Positions 11,253 to 24,705 of a stretch of DNA of 64,000 bases are shown here, piece by piece. The DNA lies in contig CM040440.1 in NCBI GenBank assembly GCA_022749755.1, forward strand, positions 14,619,269 through 14,683,268, given 5' to 3'. How positions within the stretch are numbered: the stretch's first letter is position 1; each line of letters starts with the position of its first letter. Made by a program: the position numbers and the translations under genes. The DNA comes from Azadirachta indica (taxonomy: Eukaryota; Streptophyta; Magnoliopsida; Sapindales; Meliaceae). Under the pieces are notes generated by a model, which saw only the letters and a list, made by a program, of their open reading frames with translations, did no database searches and was not told the DNA's origin.

Positions 11253-14100
11253 TCAAGATTCTTTTTTGCTTAATTTACCAAGTGCCTGTTGTGCATAGAG
11301 TCTTTGTTCATGAGCTTGTTTTTCAGCAAGTTGTTCATCATCAAGTACTTGAATGGGTGACCACTCTGGCAACTTCAACCCATCCTTGAGTGATTCTCTG
11401 AAGTTCCTATACATTGGTGTTAGTCTGAGCATTGCGTAATCCACTGTTGTCCCCACAACAGCAAAGATGATAGAATAACGCAATGCACCAAGTTGACCAC
11501 CTAGAATACCAATGAACAAGACATTTTAACTAACAAAGACTGAAGGAACATCAAGAATTTACATGAAGTTGTGTATTCTACATAGTACATAAACCTTTGC
11601 AAGCTTAAGCTTAACTTCTCAGTGTGACATATCATGTGGCTCACCCATATCATAATGCCACCACAAAAGATAGTTAATCAAAGGAGATATCTACCTTACT
11701 AACAGGTGAAGTATGGACCTCTTATGGTTTAAGCAAACTGACACAACACCAAATAGTTTTTGACCAAGAAAATGGATTAATTTAATCCTAGAAACACGCA
11801 TGCATGGGCCTCAATGGACACAACCATGAACAGACACAAGAGACGGAGAGAGCATCATAATACTTAACCTTGAAGACGCCCAAGAAGGGCGCCACTGCCG
11901 AAGCCCGCAATTGCAGAATTTAATAGATCATCAGGTCCTGTTTTTCGACTTGCTCTTACAAATTCACGTGCCCCTGTCAAATCAAAGAAACAAATAGATT
12001 TTCTAATCTGAAAAAATTGCTCTGAAAGAAATATTCATGTCCTTCCAACCCAAATTTTGGTGTCATTTATCAGCAGATCCCTTATAACCAAAGCTTATGT
12101 CTATTTGTATCTTGGCATAACTCAAAGCTGCTTGAAGCCACTAAAACAATCAATGAAAGAAATATCATTTTGTCCTTATAAACCATAGAACATTTGGGCC
12201 CAAAGGTGCTGCTTTTTCCTTTGCCATGGCTAGATCAATAGCCTCAGGAGGCCGTCAACCAATACTTATTGGAAAAAAAAAAAAAAAAGCAAACAACAAC
12301 AATTAGAAGACACATCACAATCTCCACCAATACTTGTATTTTCCAACTGTATCAACCAATTGGGAAGCCTTTTGCAACCCTCAGATGCAATTGCACAAGC
12401 AATAAAGCCCATATAAGCAGAGCATAGGACTTATATACAGAGAATTGGTTCATGACTTTTAGGCTTGACCTTTTGGTTTCTAGGCGGTGTCCAACTCAAA
12501 TATAGATAATCCTAGTATGAAGATTCTGACTCCTCAATGTGCTAATAAAGGCATAACTTTAGTTTCAAAACCAGTTAGAAAACAATATGGAGATGTTTTC
12601 AAAGATAAATATCAAAAGGAAGTAAGAATTCACCAAACAATCTTCAGATAGCAACAACTTATGGTCACACGAATATAACATAATTTAAAACATCTTATGG
12701 ATCTTTACAGGGACCCAGGAAAATAAAGAAAAGTTCCAAATGAGACTGAAATATAACGAAGTGTAAAATACACTTTCAATTATACTTATAATTAAGGGAA
12801 AATGATCTTAATGACTAGATTCACTAAAAGAATGTATATATGGGCCATCATCACAAGATAATACATAAAATTTAGAATAACAAATTCCTACACAAACTCT
12901 CCCTATACAAATTGATGTGACAATGTCATATTCTTGTCACCTGTCCCCATTGTTTATTTCTCTTTTATTCCTTTGACAATAACATAATATTGCAACATTA
13001 GGTTGTGTAGATTGAGATTTGTATAAGAGTTTGTATCTACAGTAGTACTAAGTTATGGTACAACCATGTTGCACAAGTCTTGTAAAAGGCTCATAAGGGG
13101 ATTTTTCTCGGATACTTGTAGAATGATACTGCTCCTAGAAGTTGAATGTTTCTCAAGTGTATCTACATATTAGAAAAAATATATGTTTTGGAGACACAAA
13201 TATAAGAAGTGCATTGGCTACCCCGAAGATAGGTTTGGGGTTGAGGTGTTATAGCTTTGAACCCAGAATTGTTGAGGGATGAAATCTCCAGATGTCAACT
13301 ATAAGTAGGTGTGCGGCAAAGATTAGGTTCCAAATAAAAGTTTATATTTACCAATATTTTAACTGTTATGTCCCAAAGTTAAGTAGAAACACAGCAATCC
13401 AAAATATTAGAAGCATTATCCTTAATTATATATACAAATTATTTCAGTAAAGAATGATAATTTGATTCTAAATAAATACCTGGAAAGAGGTTGTGATCAA
13501 AACTGTAACAGATACATAAAGAAGTGATCTTTGTTTTTAAATAAACACTAGGAAAGAGGTTATTATCTAAGTTTTGATATATACATAACCAAGTGATCTT
13601 ACTAGTATGAATTGACAAAGATATAACAATGGTTGTAAAAATCAAAACGCAATGCAGATTTAATATGTCTAACATGACATTCAAATGAAATATCTTACCA
13701 ATAAAAGCATAATTAGGGCCACTGAATTTTCATTTTCGTGTAACATCAGAACGTGAGAAAATAAACATGTAATTGAAAAATTCAATCAATTCTGATATTG
13801 GAAACTGACCGCAGTAGGAAGCAGTGACAATGGACAAATTAGTTGCATAAGTGGCAGAAATATTAGCAAGGCCGTGAACTTTTCGATGCTTTGATACCAA
13901 ACCAACTCCTCCACCAACAATCCCTACACAAAAACCAACCAAAGAGTTTTCGAGTATTAATTAAAAATGGAATATCAAATATTATATCTCTAATCTTGTT
14001 TCGATCATCAATACCCACCTGCAAGGAGAGTGGGAACGACGATGCGCTCCTTCCAGCCGTCGGATGAATCTGATGGGGCATCACCTGAACTCGAAGACAT
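11253..14100 (-). CDS. Tim17/Tim22/Tim23 (PRAT) family membrane protein
   Basis: Four exons: 14019-14100, 13810-13923, 11869-11973 and 11253-11500, giving 549 nt and 182 aa. All three introns interrupt a Gly codon after its first base (GCAG|GTGGG, TGCG|GTCAG, CAAG|GTTAAG donors; GTAG|GG, ACAG|GG, CTAG|GT acceptors). The N terminus is Ser/Asp-rich, followed by a hydrophobic GIVGGGVGLVS segment, then DDLLNSAIAGFGSGALLG (about 79-96). The latter fits the PRAT signature half D-x6-[GAS]G-x3-G. A third hydrophobic stretch YSIIFAVVGTTVDYAML precedes a charged, Gln/Lys-rich tail. PRAT proteins sit in mitochondrial inner or plastid envelope membranes as import or transport channel components. Which compartment this one uses cannot be read here. 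I do not recognise a named symbol; Arabidopsis has a similar unnamed Tim17/22/23 family member. Confidence 0.87.
13470..13602. repeat. Tandem duplication (unit about 69 bp) in a PRAT intron
   Basis: AAATAAAYAC..GGAAAGAGGTT followed by ATACATAAMSAAGTGATCTT occurs twice, starting near 13470 and 13539. The copies are about 80% alike by eye. Confidence 0.6.
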
Positions 14101-16063
14101 TCTCTTCTCTTCTCTTCTCTTCTCTTGTGCCTTGTCTTTGTGTTATTTACTAGTTGGCTGGGTTGAGTTCACGCATGTGTCTGAAGCTAAGGAAACCGAG
14201 CAGACTCTATTATAATTTATGCGGACGTTGAGCCTGAGCGGTGGAAGTGGAATGCAGTGGAAGAAAAGAACGGTACTTGGCCGAACCCGGTCCAACCGGG
14301 ATGGTTTTTTATGTTTAATTAATTTATTATTTTACGCAAATCAATTAACTCATATTTGGCAAGGAAGATTTATGGCTCAGTTTACATTAAAAAAATTTTA
14401 TCCTTTATTTAATAATAAAGATTGTTAAGACTATAATAAATTAAAATTATAAATAATTTAGTACAGTCTAATCAAATTTAATTTACTTTATCACATAAGT
14501 TAAATCTATACTATTTTTTTTAATTTTTTAAAATAATTTTTATTTTATTTTTTATTAATATTTTTAGATTATTTAATTATTAATTGAGAAATAATAATAT
14601 ATAATTAAATAATTTTAAAATATATTTGATGACAACAAAAAATTGTGCTAGTAACTTGTTTGGGTTAGATTTTGAAATATCGTAAAAATATAATATCTAA
14701 AATTTAAAAACATGTAAAATTATGTTAGATCAAAATTTATTTTGACCTAAATAAATTTATTTACATAAAAATATGATTCTTTTTAATATTATGTTACGTC
14801 ATATAATATTTATTTTCACATTAGAAAAAAAAATTGTCCATACTCTAATATGGTGGAAAATTTTCACGATATTATAAGGTGTCTTACACTCAATAAAGAG
14901 AGGAAGTGTGTTCCTTTCTCCCTTCAGTCAAAAGTTGAATGAAATATAAAAATATAATTTAACCACACTAATTTGCATTATAACAAAGTTTGTGGGTAAA
15001 AGTTTCCTCAAAGTTTTGTTAAATATTCAAGTGAGTTAATAAAAGATTGACTCTAATGACAAAATAATTACTTAAAATTATTCTCATAGAACTTCATCTT
15101 TTATCCATCACCATTTGTGGAGGAAATATTCCCCTCACAAAGCAAGAAAATTAAATCCACAATATTAAAGAGTCAAAGATCAATAAGAGTTTAATTTGAT
15201 GTTATGGTTTACTTTTATTTTAGTGAACATTAATGGTCAATTATTGATGTAATAAATACTTTGTGATGACTCTATCAATAGAGGTAGGCTCAAGATTGAA
15301 GCATGTAAGTCTTATATTTAATTTGTTTGCTTTATCTTCATTCATTTCTATTGATTACCTAATTAAGATTATATTTAGTTTAGAAACCATGAATTTGACC
15401 CTAAGTCTACACCTCAGACAAACCTTGACCCTTCTTTCTCGTATTAAAATGACTAGACTAGTCAAGTAAATTATCATTAGTATCAATAACTGATGTTAAG
15501 GTAAGTGAGATTATGGTAAATATAAGATGAAATCAATCAATGATGATTTACTTAATCAATTACATTAATATCTAATATACGTAAAACGTTTAGAAATATT
15601 CCCGTCCTATTATCAAGTCCAGCTAATTTAAGTTCATTTCAATGGAGAACATTATTTGAACTCTAGAAAAGTGTTGCATTGTAAAGAAAGTGAGTCTATC
15701 ATAACCAAGTTCTTCAACCTAAGCATTGCCTTTTATGGTACTGATACATTGACAGCAAATGATGAGAAGCTGGAAATAAATCTCAGTTCATCATCCATTA
15801 CCAGCAAAACTTGGGTAAACTATAGCTTTGAATTTCTATTATTGGTATAAGAATGATACTGAATCGTGAACCGCATTAACTCTATTAAATCTCTGCTTAC
15901 CATACTGAACAACATTTGAGATCCCCCATAATTATAATTTGCTGTAATAGGAGAGAGCCTGTTTTATACAAGAAAAAATGGAGGCAGGCTAGTCAGCTAT
16001 AGCTAGAACTAAACTGTTAGAATTATTCAGTTTCAGCCTCAATTAGCGAAACATAACTAAATT
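14101..16063. other. Intergenic: PRAT promoter side, then A+T-rich sequence without recognised genes
   Basis: A short CTCTT repeat (TTCTCTTCTCTTCTCTT, near 14100-14128) just upstream of the PRAT ATG is probably its leader. 14320-15900 is A+T-rich and contains no frame I recognise. The two short open frames at 15263-15469 and 15656-15850 have no family signature. The right end contains the 3' UTR of the AP2 gene. Confidence 0.4.
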
Positions 16064-19000
16064 TTAAGACGCTGATGAGTCTGGTTCTACTTCTTCTGAA
16101 GCCGAGAAGCCACTTACAATTACTCCTTGCTTGCTATCCCAGTCACCGTCACCATTTTCTTCCAATGGAGACTCGGACCTCTTATGTGAACCTGCCCCAA
16201 GCCTTCTTTTGTACTCTGAAATTATTATAAAAGTCGAATACTTTAGAACATAAAATGGATGAAATGAAACTAAGGTAAAGCATTGTGATTAAGCCAAGGA
16301 TTATTTCAAAGTGTTACTTTTATGCGTTATTGAACGACGAGTGAATGCCAAGAATTCCTCCCACTTGAATTGCCTAAGTTCTTGCTTCTCCTCTTCTGAG
16401 AGCTCAAAATTGGGTTCCCTCCCACACATGAAAGCCGCCCTGCAAAGGTACAGACCAACTGGTAAGTCATTACATCTGTTAATGGATCCTACCAATTCTT
16501 GGAATTACTAATATTACCATACATTTTGACAAAAGAATGGTACTAAAACTTGCTACCACCAATTAAATCTTTTTATGTTGGATTTCAGTTAACCACATAA
16601 GTATGAATAAAATGGTAATATGCTGTTCCTTGCATATTTGTAATTTGAGAGTAGATGATATAACAGAGAGACAAACAGAAGCACATATAAAGGTTTTCCC
16701 TTTTTTATTTTTCCATCCATCTATGGATTAAATCCTGATCACAAACACATACTATTTTGCAAACATTGAACTGGAAAGTCTAAGAAATATGTACGTTCCT
16801 CTGTTCATCTGTAATGAATTGTGTACAAATGCCATTTCTTTGCAGTCTTCATGAATAACAATTTTATCCCTATTCCAGGATAAAATTTGTTCATACAGTT
16901 TTTACAGGAATTAAAGCTATAATGTCTCAGTTTATCATCCAATCTTCTGCATAACAATCTTCTAGATCTTTTGTTTCATTTTGCAAACCATAAAATTAAT
17001 ATATTTAAAATGTTAGGTGCATTAATAGAAGTCTTGGGCAAAGTGAAAAGTTTTTCATGAAAGTAACCACCAAATGGGCTTTTCATTTGTTCCTCTCAAA
17101 AATCTAGACCATGGCAAATCCAAGTACTACATTTCCAAATAACATAAATTCAATTGGCACTGGCCATAAAAGCAGCAAATCCAAATACAACATTTCCAAA
17201 TAACATTAATTCAATTGGCATTGCCCATAGCAGCAAATGAAATGTGCGACCAGTGACCATATGATGAAAGTTGCTCTGCATGAGGTTTTCAATGGTTTGG
17301 AGTTATGCTTTTGTTGCTCGCTTGTATAACTTGCTCATAAAGCATAAATATAAGAGAGAAGCAAACTCTGTCCAAAACTGCATCCTAGGGCCTTTAAAAT
17401 GAGATTTGCTTATCACAGCCCACATCATTTTGGAAAGCTGACAATGGCCTATACTACTTAACCTTAATACTCTTCACAGATCAAAATCAACATTTACTAA
17501 CTCTTCCCTATTGGGCTTCTAGTATTTTGATTACAGCATGCTTGTTAGCCCACTCCTTTTGGACAAGCCACAAAGTTGGAGGCAACTTTATCCAGGCATC
17601 TCAGTTCTTCTGTTAATTTTAATGATTAGAAGTCGCGCTAGAGGGAGTCATACTTGGATTGCAAAAGATCAGTTAATACACCAATGGCATCTTTGGCGTA
17701 AGTTGCTGTAACTTCAAAGATAAGGATGAGATGCCTAAACATCTGAGACGATGCTGCTTCTAACAACATCATGCTAATTCATCTGTTATCAGAAAGGCCT
17801 TACGTAGAGAAGACGGCCAAGGTTATCCCAAACATTTTGGTCATTTTTCCTAAGTTCACGTCATCGGGTTCATCTTATTAATTTAGAATTAAAAATTTTA
17901 AATTCTGCAATAAGAATAACACTTGATTTTTTGCCAAAAATAGAAGAATCTTATTTTCAGAAACAAGGGATGTTCTATTCCTTAGAAGAAATATTTCGGT
18001 CTCTTATGAGTGAAATGAAAAAAATCAAGCACATCAAGTTACACACACACACATACAAAAAACTACAATAATAATAATTAAAAAATGCATCCGACATATT
18101 ATTACATTTGTGTGTGTACACGAAGATTTTGCACAGGCTGCATGATGGACTATATACATATATAATCACAAATTATTCAGAGTTTGAGCAGAAGTTAAAG
18201 GCAGTTTGAAGTTAGTATCAAGCACTGTACAGCAGTAATTATTAATATTATGAGCTTGTTGAAATTCAATTCATTACCTGTCATACAAACGAGCGGCCTC
18301 TTCTTGTGAACCGACAGTCCCCAAGTGGATTTGTTTCTTGTCCACTTTTATTGCCGCCTGCCATTTCATATTTTTGAAGTATACACCTCTCATTAGACAC
18401 GGTTCCTGGTTTTGAATTTGCTTCCTCCGATGTCGCTTTCTGCGTTTGATCGGTAGCCCTGTGAATGGAACAATCATGCAGTGGCCCTGGTCAAAATGGT
18501 GCAACACATACAGAAATCCCGAAAACAATATATTTATGATAGTATCTAAAAGTGTCATACTATGAAATTGGTTCTAATAATAGTTAGATTCATTCTTTTA
18601 GCAAGCCAATCAAAAAACAAGTATTTAAAACAAAAAAATGCACCACAGAAAGGAAAACAAAATTTATGTACATGCAAAGTACACAAAATTCAAAGCTAAG
18701 CTACCATAAACTCAACTGGTGATATCTCCTCTAACAGGAAAAAGAAATGGAACTGCAAATATCTAATAATCAGAAAGCCAGAAAAAGAAAATGATTTTTA
18801 ACAAACTTTTGGAGCACAGAGACCAAACTGAGTTCAACAAAGATCTTACTCTGCTCAGACTTTTTCTGTTCACTATATCTATGTGCTAGCGCACTCCTTT
18901 TGATTGTTTCTTCCTACTCAAATTGATTTCAATTGATTGCACGTAGCACCAGAACGAAATCAAAAACCATTCGTAAGCAAGCTAGCCAAGTTGCCCACTT

Positions 19001-21291
19001 GAAGTTGGATTTCAGACAGAGCTCACAGTTTAACAAGTCAAGGAAAAGCTTTTCAATCATCTGACAATGCTGCGCTTAATTCACTGGAGTGAATATCAAC
19101 CCCATATTTGAACACAAGTTCAGATGGTAGATATAGCAATTCTCACCCAATTAGAGTTAACTATACAAAGACGAGGCTCTCATTTATAGGCATGTCATTT
19201 AGATGGTACAACTCCAACACCATTTTCTTTCAAAAAACTTCAGAGACTGCTCATCAAGCATATTTTGGATAATTATGATTATGACATAAAACTGACAGGA
19301 AAATTATAGGAACAAGACAGACATACAACCCACAAATTTGTCAATGTTATCTAATGAAAACAAATCTACCAGAAGATAAAAGAATATTAAAGGAATTTCT
19401 TGAGGGAGTTATACATAAATCTGTGTCCAGTTATGATTAATTCAGACATATAAGAATTTTTCTGAACTGACAAACCTGAAAACGATTGAAAATGCTGCTC
19501 TTTTGGTTGATTATTCTGCTCTTCTGGTGAGCTTGCACCAGATACATTTAATGATGCAGGTTCTACTTTTGCAATGGCTATCTGGGAAATAGCATTGAAC
19601 AATATAAATGTAAGAATAAATTATGAAATGGATAACACAGAACTTGCAAGACTTGCATCTTACGCCTTATCATTCACACAATCAAAGTATATAACCTTAA
19701 CCTCCAGAAGTTTTGAATACATTAAGTTAATAATTTCTTTGACATTTCAATAATCAAACTCACAGAGCAGAAAAATGATGTATAATAGGAGCTAGAAATC
19801 ATTTTTCATATACAGAAAGCTATTTTACCTTCTGAGTGAAAGATACTATAAATCAAGAGCACATTTAGACAGTATGCCAAGTCCACAGGTACTGCCAGAC
19901 CCTTTGGGGTTGACAACTTGTACCAGCTCTGTGAATCCATCCGTCAAAAACCATATTACCCAGATGGAGGTTTTTGGTCAGAAGGGATGTCCCAGTCTGC
20001 AATTGATTGACCAAGTATCAACCGTAGGGGACTCATCATATCCAGAATTTCACTCTTACCAAAAGAGATCGACATTTTGTTCCCCCTCCTCTACACTGAC
20101 AGGCAAAACCAATATGGAAATGCAAATATATAGGAGAGCAGAGGCAATCATTAACATTCTAGAATTTTCCTATTTTTTAACGAAGAAATATACTCTTTAA
20201 TGAAAATATTGTTTTCCCTAAGATCAAATTTTCCTGTGTACAAAGATCCAACAATGGCCGTAGTTTTATCCATAGATCAGATCTCTTAGCTAACTTCCTT
20301 AAAAAATTGCCGCATTGCACTACTATGATATGCAACTAAATATAACTACCCAACCAACCCCCAGAACATCAACCATTTTCTCACAACAATGAGTTTGTAT
20401 CACTTAAAAATAATGTTCAAAGAACCTTGCATTATTTGATGGCCAAGGTTTGATTGATTTGAAGTATTAAGCAGTGGACATTTCAGCACGCCCAGGTTTC
20501 CTATAATTGAGGGGCAGGTCCTCCTCCATTAATAATAAAGTAACCATATATCTAAAGAAAGAAAAGATTCTCATTGAAAAAGAACTGGGTTCACACAAAT
20601 ACACAATCGTTCTGTGTTCTGTTTTTCCTTTTTGGACAAGAAGAAGAATTAACTCTTAAGCCCATTCTAACTCAAATTCTGTGCACCAAAGGTATTGGCA
20701 ACAAATAATAAAATATAAGAAAATGCACCTTTTTGGACAAAAAGAAGAATTAACTCTTAAGCCCATTCTAACTCAAATTCTGTGCACCAAAGGTATTGGC
20801 AACAAGTAATAAAATATAAGAAAATGCCAAAAGGCTATGATTTTAAGAAACTTTCATCTACACAAAAAAAGAAAAAGATATCCAAAAATGCAAAGTTCAT
20901 ACTAAATGATAAAACATGTCATCTAAATCCCTACTTACCCCTTGTGGCAGGCTGACATTATCCAATGCACTGGGATGCAGACCAACAGGTTTGACATTTT
21001 GGGTTGAACTCTCAGGAGCATTACTATTTTCGGAATTCCTAGGAAGTGGAGCCACAAAAGAACTCTTTCCTGCAAAGTCCCACCAAAAATTTTGTTAATA
21101 GTATAATTCAAGCATGATGAAGAATCCCCTAAATAAAAAACAAGAAAAAGGTATGTATATCTAGTTACATGGTCCTGCAAACTTCCAAGGCACAACAGAA
21201 GCAACTAATCAACCAGATGGGCAATAGCTTATTTCATTTAATGCTTACCAGAGCAAAGTCCCAGCAGTTTGCGCCTCCGTAAACTCACCAT
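16064..21291 (-). CDS. AP2/ERF-domain protein of the At4g13040 (ERF-like, APD1) type
   Basis: Six coding exons: 21249-21291, 20939-21069, 19476-19581, 18278-18458, 16318-16439 and 16064-16215, giving 735 nt and 244 aa with all phases consistent. The N terminus MVSLRRRKLLGLCSGK is the hallmark of the At4g13040 family. A basic cluster KRRKRHRRK (98-106) is a likely NLS. A single AP2 domain starts RGVYFKNMKWQAAIK (117-131) and runs through LGTVGSQEEAARLYDRAAF; the exon 4/5 junction splits the YDR motif. The linker LSEEEKQELRQFKWEEFLAF follows, then an acidic Ser-rich tail. These are unusual single-AP2 factors outside the main ERF groups; the Arabidopsis member is reported to promote salicylate-linked defence. 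Role here is inferred. A leader intron probably runs from a donor after 22499 (CCTCAG|GTAGAA) to near 21310. Confidence 0.92.
17114..17235. repeat. Tandem duplication (61-bp unit) in an AP2-gene intron
   Basis: Two adjacent copies begin GCAAATCCAA at 17114 and 17175. They share ACATTTCCAAATAACAT and TTCAATTGGCA and differ at several positions. A third start GCAAATG follows. Confidence 0.75.
20060..20095 (-). other. Candidate 36-nt cassette exon in the AP2 gene
   Basis: Between coding exons 2 and 3 the reverse strand has CCTGTCAG, then 36 nt, then G|GTAAGAG. It would insert 12 in-frame residues (CRGGGTKCRSLL) between phase-0 exons. The acceptor and donor are good, but no family support was recalled, so it may be unused. 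Confidence 0.2.
20627..20828. repeat. Tandem duplication (101-bp unit), nearly identical copies
   Basis: The unit starting CCTTTTTGGACAA occurs at 20627 and 20728 with only a few single-base differences by eye (for example AAATAAT versus AAGTAAT). It lies in the intron between AP2-gene exons 2 and 3. The low divergence implies a recent event. Confidence 0.85.
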
Positions 21292-22498
21292 GATGGATCC
21301 AAATATTGCTAATAATACACAATGGTCAAGTTAATGTCCCTTTACATATATAGCTTTCCTCCTTGGATCCACAGGCAGACTAAACAAGGATACCTAAGAA
21401 AGTGAATTCCAGATGGGAAAAAATTATTATAAATTAAAATCACCAGCATAAGATTAAATAATCTGGACAAACATAGTGAATATACTTCTAGAAAAGAAGG
21501 TTAATGACTAAAACATGAACATGAAGAAACTAAAAACAGAATGACGGCAGCTGAGGAAAACAGCATCAGAAGTTTTCAAGTAATTTGGTTTTGGGGAAAA
21601 GAAATAGTTTTATCAAAAAAGAATGATCTCTATGCAAGCATAATTTGAACTAACCTTTTGAACTCAATGCATGTATAAGCGATAAAATCTTGAAAGCATA
21701 TGATTTGTTAGACAGAAGCAAAGTAACTTCACAGAGAAATTCTGGAATAGCAAACATTTGTGAATTTTCCAAATGCCAATTGACGGGTTGCCGTCAAAAA
21801 CTCTCACAATGTGGGCTAGGAAGACTTTTTATTAAACAAATATATGTCTTGCAAAAGCAATTCCAGTAGTTATGGTTGTTAGCTAGTTTCAATTTCCCAG
21901 GTTTTTATTAAACAAATAACTCAACAGTTGACATATATCAGAAAAAATAAATAAACATGAACGGAAAACTATTTATAGATACCATTCACTTGAGCCAGAA
22001 CCAAATTGTGGGCTACGGCTAAGATTTAACAAGCAGCTTAAAGTAAGCAAAGTAAAGAAACGACATGATTGATAGGAAGACAGGGTGACAATAAGGCAAG
22101 CAAGAGTTAATTAAAAAGTAAAATACGTACATAAAATTGTTGATAATCTGCAAAAAGTAAAACAAAACAATCATCATGTAGATGAAGCTAACTAAATTTC
22201 CCAAAAAGTGTTTTGTTCAAAAGAATTATTGAGTCTTCAGGCCTTGAAGAACAAGTCAACCCCGCCAACCCGCCACCACTACCGCCACCTTTGTTTCATG
22301 AAACCCAAAGCTCCAAATACACAAAATCAACAGAACCCACAAAGCCAAAGAAAGAAGATACAAAACAAAAGCAACTAAAAACAGAATGCCCACGACTCAA
22401 ACAACAGCAGTCAGTAGATAAGGCAGACACAAAACAAGGAGCAGCAGCAGCAAAACATGCCATTACAAAGAGAGGAGATAGAATAAACTAATTGTTTC

Positions 22499-22600
22499 TA
22501 CCTGAGGGGAAAGAGATAGACAAAGGTGGTGGTTGAGAGAGCGTAAAAATCGAGGAGAGAGAGAAAGAGAAGGGGATTGATTTGGATTACGCTAGAACAG
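22499..22600 (-). promoter_or_regulatory. Probable 5'-UTR exon / start region of the AP2 gene
   Basis: On the reverse strand this is a CT-rich leader ending TTTCCCCTCAG|GTAGAAAC, a good donor. It joins by inference to the coding start at 21291. A (GA)n tract lies a further 150-190 bp upstream. Confidence 0.4.
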
Positions 22601-22743
22601 CAAGAGAAGGTGGCCAAGTCAGTAGTATGAATGGCTGTGTAATGGTCATGCATCTACCACCTTTTGTTTTTGATATTTTAATATAATAATACATGCCATT
22701 CTTATTCTTATTAGAACAACTACAACTACTAGAGGTAGAGGAA

Positions 22744-22745
<2 letters not shown>

Positions 22746-22783
<38 letters not shown>
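22746..22783. repeat. (GA)n microsatellite upstream of the AP2 gene
   Basis: An almost pure GA run of about 17-18 units within a GA-rich stretch, 250 bp upstream of the inferred leader exon. GAGA runs are common in plant core promoter regions and are hypervariable in length. Confidence 0.85.
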
Positions 22784-22784
<1 letters not shown>

Positions 22785-22859
22785 AGAGAAGGTGGTTGAG
22801 TTGAGTCGCCTCCTGTTTTTATTTTTGTTTGTGTTTGATAAATAATAATACAAGTGGTG

Positions 22860-24370
22860 ATGATGATGCTTATGTTTGTAAATATGAGGGGTTTGAATGA
22901 TAATTTAGGAAGGGAACGTATGTAGGCATGCTTCTATCTTCTACTTTTGTCGGATATAATTACTGTTTTGTCCATGAAAAACTTAATAATTACTCCAATT
23001 GCCACTACCGTAGATATCCTTCTGTATACTTTAAATTTACTTTAATGCCCTTGAGTGCTTTTTTGACTAGAATTTTTTATCATCTTTTAACAAGTGTGAA
23101 ACATTGGATTATGGGGGGAAAAAAGGGTGATCTATTTAATCTTTTTTCTCCAGTATTTTTAAATTTAATAATATTTTATAATCACTATTGAAATTTAATT
23201 ATTATCAGTCTCTTATCAGGTGTTTTCCATTAAAATAAGAGAATTAGGAATCAAATATATCTTCAAAAAAACTTAACTTGACTATATTTTGATGAAATGA
23301 GATGGTGTATGGTGAAATTGAATAAAAAAATGACCATTTGGACTCAAACTCACAGATGCAATTAATAATGGCCTTATTATTTGTTGGTTAGAGATAGAGA
23401 TAGGTTTGTTCTTTCTATCTTATGCAAAAAAAATAAAAGTGGTTATGTTTACTTATGCCTTAGTAAGGAAAGGCTAATTGGATATTTTTGTAGGCCAATG
23501 TAGTAATCATTATAAAGTGACCATAAATTTATAGTAATGCAATGGGATATGGTGGTAGATTGAGTTGGTACTATTTAACAATTATAGTTTTTAATGTAAT
23601 AAATAACCTATTTTAAAATTATAAATATCACTATTTAATTTATAAATGTCATGTTAAACTAAAAAAAAATTTGAGGATACTTATGGTGTTATTTGTTTAA
23701 AAATAAAATAGAATGAATTTTGACACGGAATGATACAAACATTCATCGGAAACAATGAATAATATATTTAATTAAATAACAAGTAAATGGATATTATTAT
23801 ATTTACAACAAAATTTTATGTAGAACCACGTTATTTATATGTTCCAAAAGAATTTTTTCATGTTTATATATGTGTGTGAAATTGAGTAATTATGAAATAT
23901 AAAATTTATTAGAATACAATAATTTCATTGAATAATTTTAATCTTGTTGTAAAAAAAATTAAATGTTCAATAATTTTTTAACAATGTACAAGTACAACAC
24001 ATTAAGTGCATTTGGTCATTAGTACTTTTATTATATATATATATATATTACTGATTATTAATTACAATTAATTTTATTATATTCAAAGCTCATGTAAACA
24101 TATAAACATAGAATAACCATCCTTTAATGAATTGTTTTAATCAATATATTATGAATAACAATAAATTAAAAAAAAGTTAGAAAAGATGTGACACCTTTTA
24201 ATTTTAATGTAATCATTAATATAATAATTATATAATATTAACTAATAAATGAGTCATTAATTGTCTCATTAATTAAATACAAACTTTAGTCTAGTACTTA
24301 TAATATTTATCCTGATGCACATTATTTTTTAAAAAAGAAAAAGCAAAGAATTAGTAAGGGCAATTATGTC
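22860..24370. other. Gene-poor A+T-rich intergenic
   Basis: No supported gene. Contains a (TA)n run at about 24033-24050 and several homopolymer runs. Short open frames here have no recognisable family features. Confidence 0.5.
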
Positions 24371-24419
24371 AAAGCACAAATAGCATGGACTTTAGATTAA
24401 TGTTAAACGATTGGGACAG

Positions 24420-24705
24420 CAAGGGTATAATAGTAAAAGTGCAGGGTGGTCAAAGGAGGATAGAGATATAAATAAGCTGGCTAAGAGGAAGGAGGCGAAG
24501 GGCATTGGCACCGACGAGCTGTGATTGGATGGACGGCCTGTCAATCTTATAAGCTTCTCTTCTGTGGATAATGTCCCGCCAACCATAAACCCTAAGCCTT
24601 CTTCTTCATTTACCATTTTAACCCTCCGCCTATAATGACAATTGCTTTCCAATTTATTATCAACAACGACGCTCTACAATGTCGGATTTAGAGGGATTCG
24701 GTAAT
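24420..24705 (+). promoter_or_regulatory. Promoter-like stretch with E2F-type and telo-box motifs and a truncated first exon
   Basis: GC content rises here within an A+T desert. Going 5' to 3' there is a TATA-like AGATATAAATA (about 24464), TCCCGCCAA (24574-24582, an E2F-type core) and AAACCCTAA (24587-24595, a telo-box), then a CT-rich leader. An ATG follows at 24679 opening MSDLEGF and a possible donor TTCG|GTAATT; without splicing the frame stops after 14 codons. E2F site plus telo-box near the start is typical of S-phase or translation-related plant genes. No downstream exon is visible before 30.6 kb. It may be the 5' remnant of a deleted gene, or the start of a noncoding transcript. Confidence 0.35.

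Noticed and set aside
19874..20200. 108-aa forward frame
   Set aside because: Sits in an AP2-gene intron with no recognisable domain.
22213..22491. 92-aa Pro/Lys-rich forward frame
   Set aside because: Lies in the presumed leader intron of the AP2 gene, low complexity, no family features.
24392..24652. 86-aa reverse frame across the orphan promoter
   Set aside because: No family signature; overlaps promoter motifs on the other strand.
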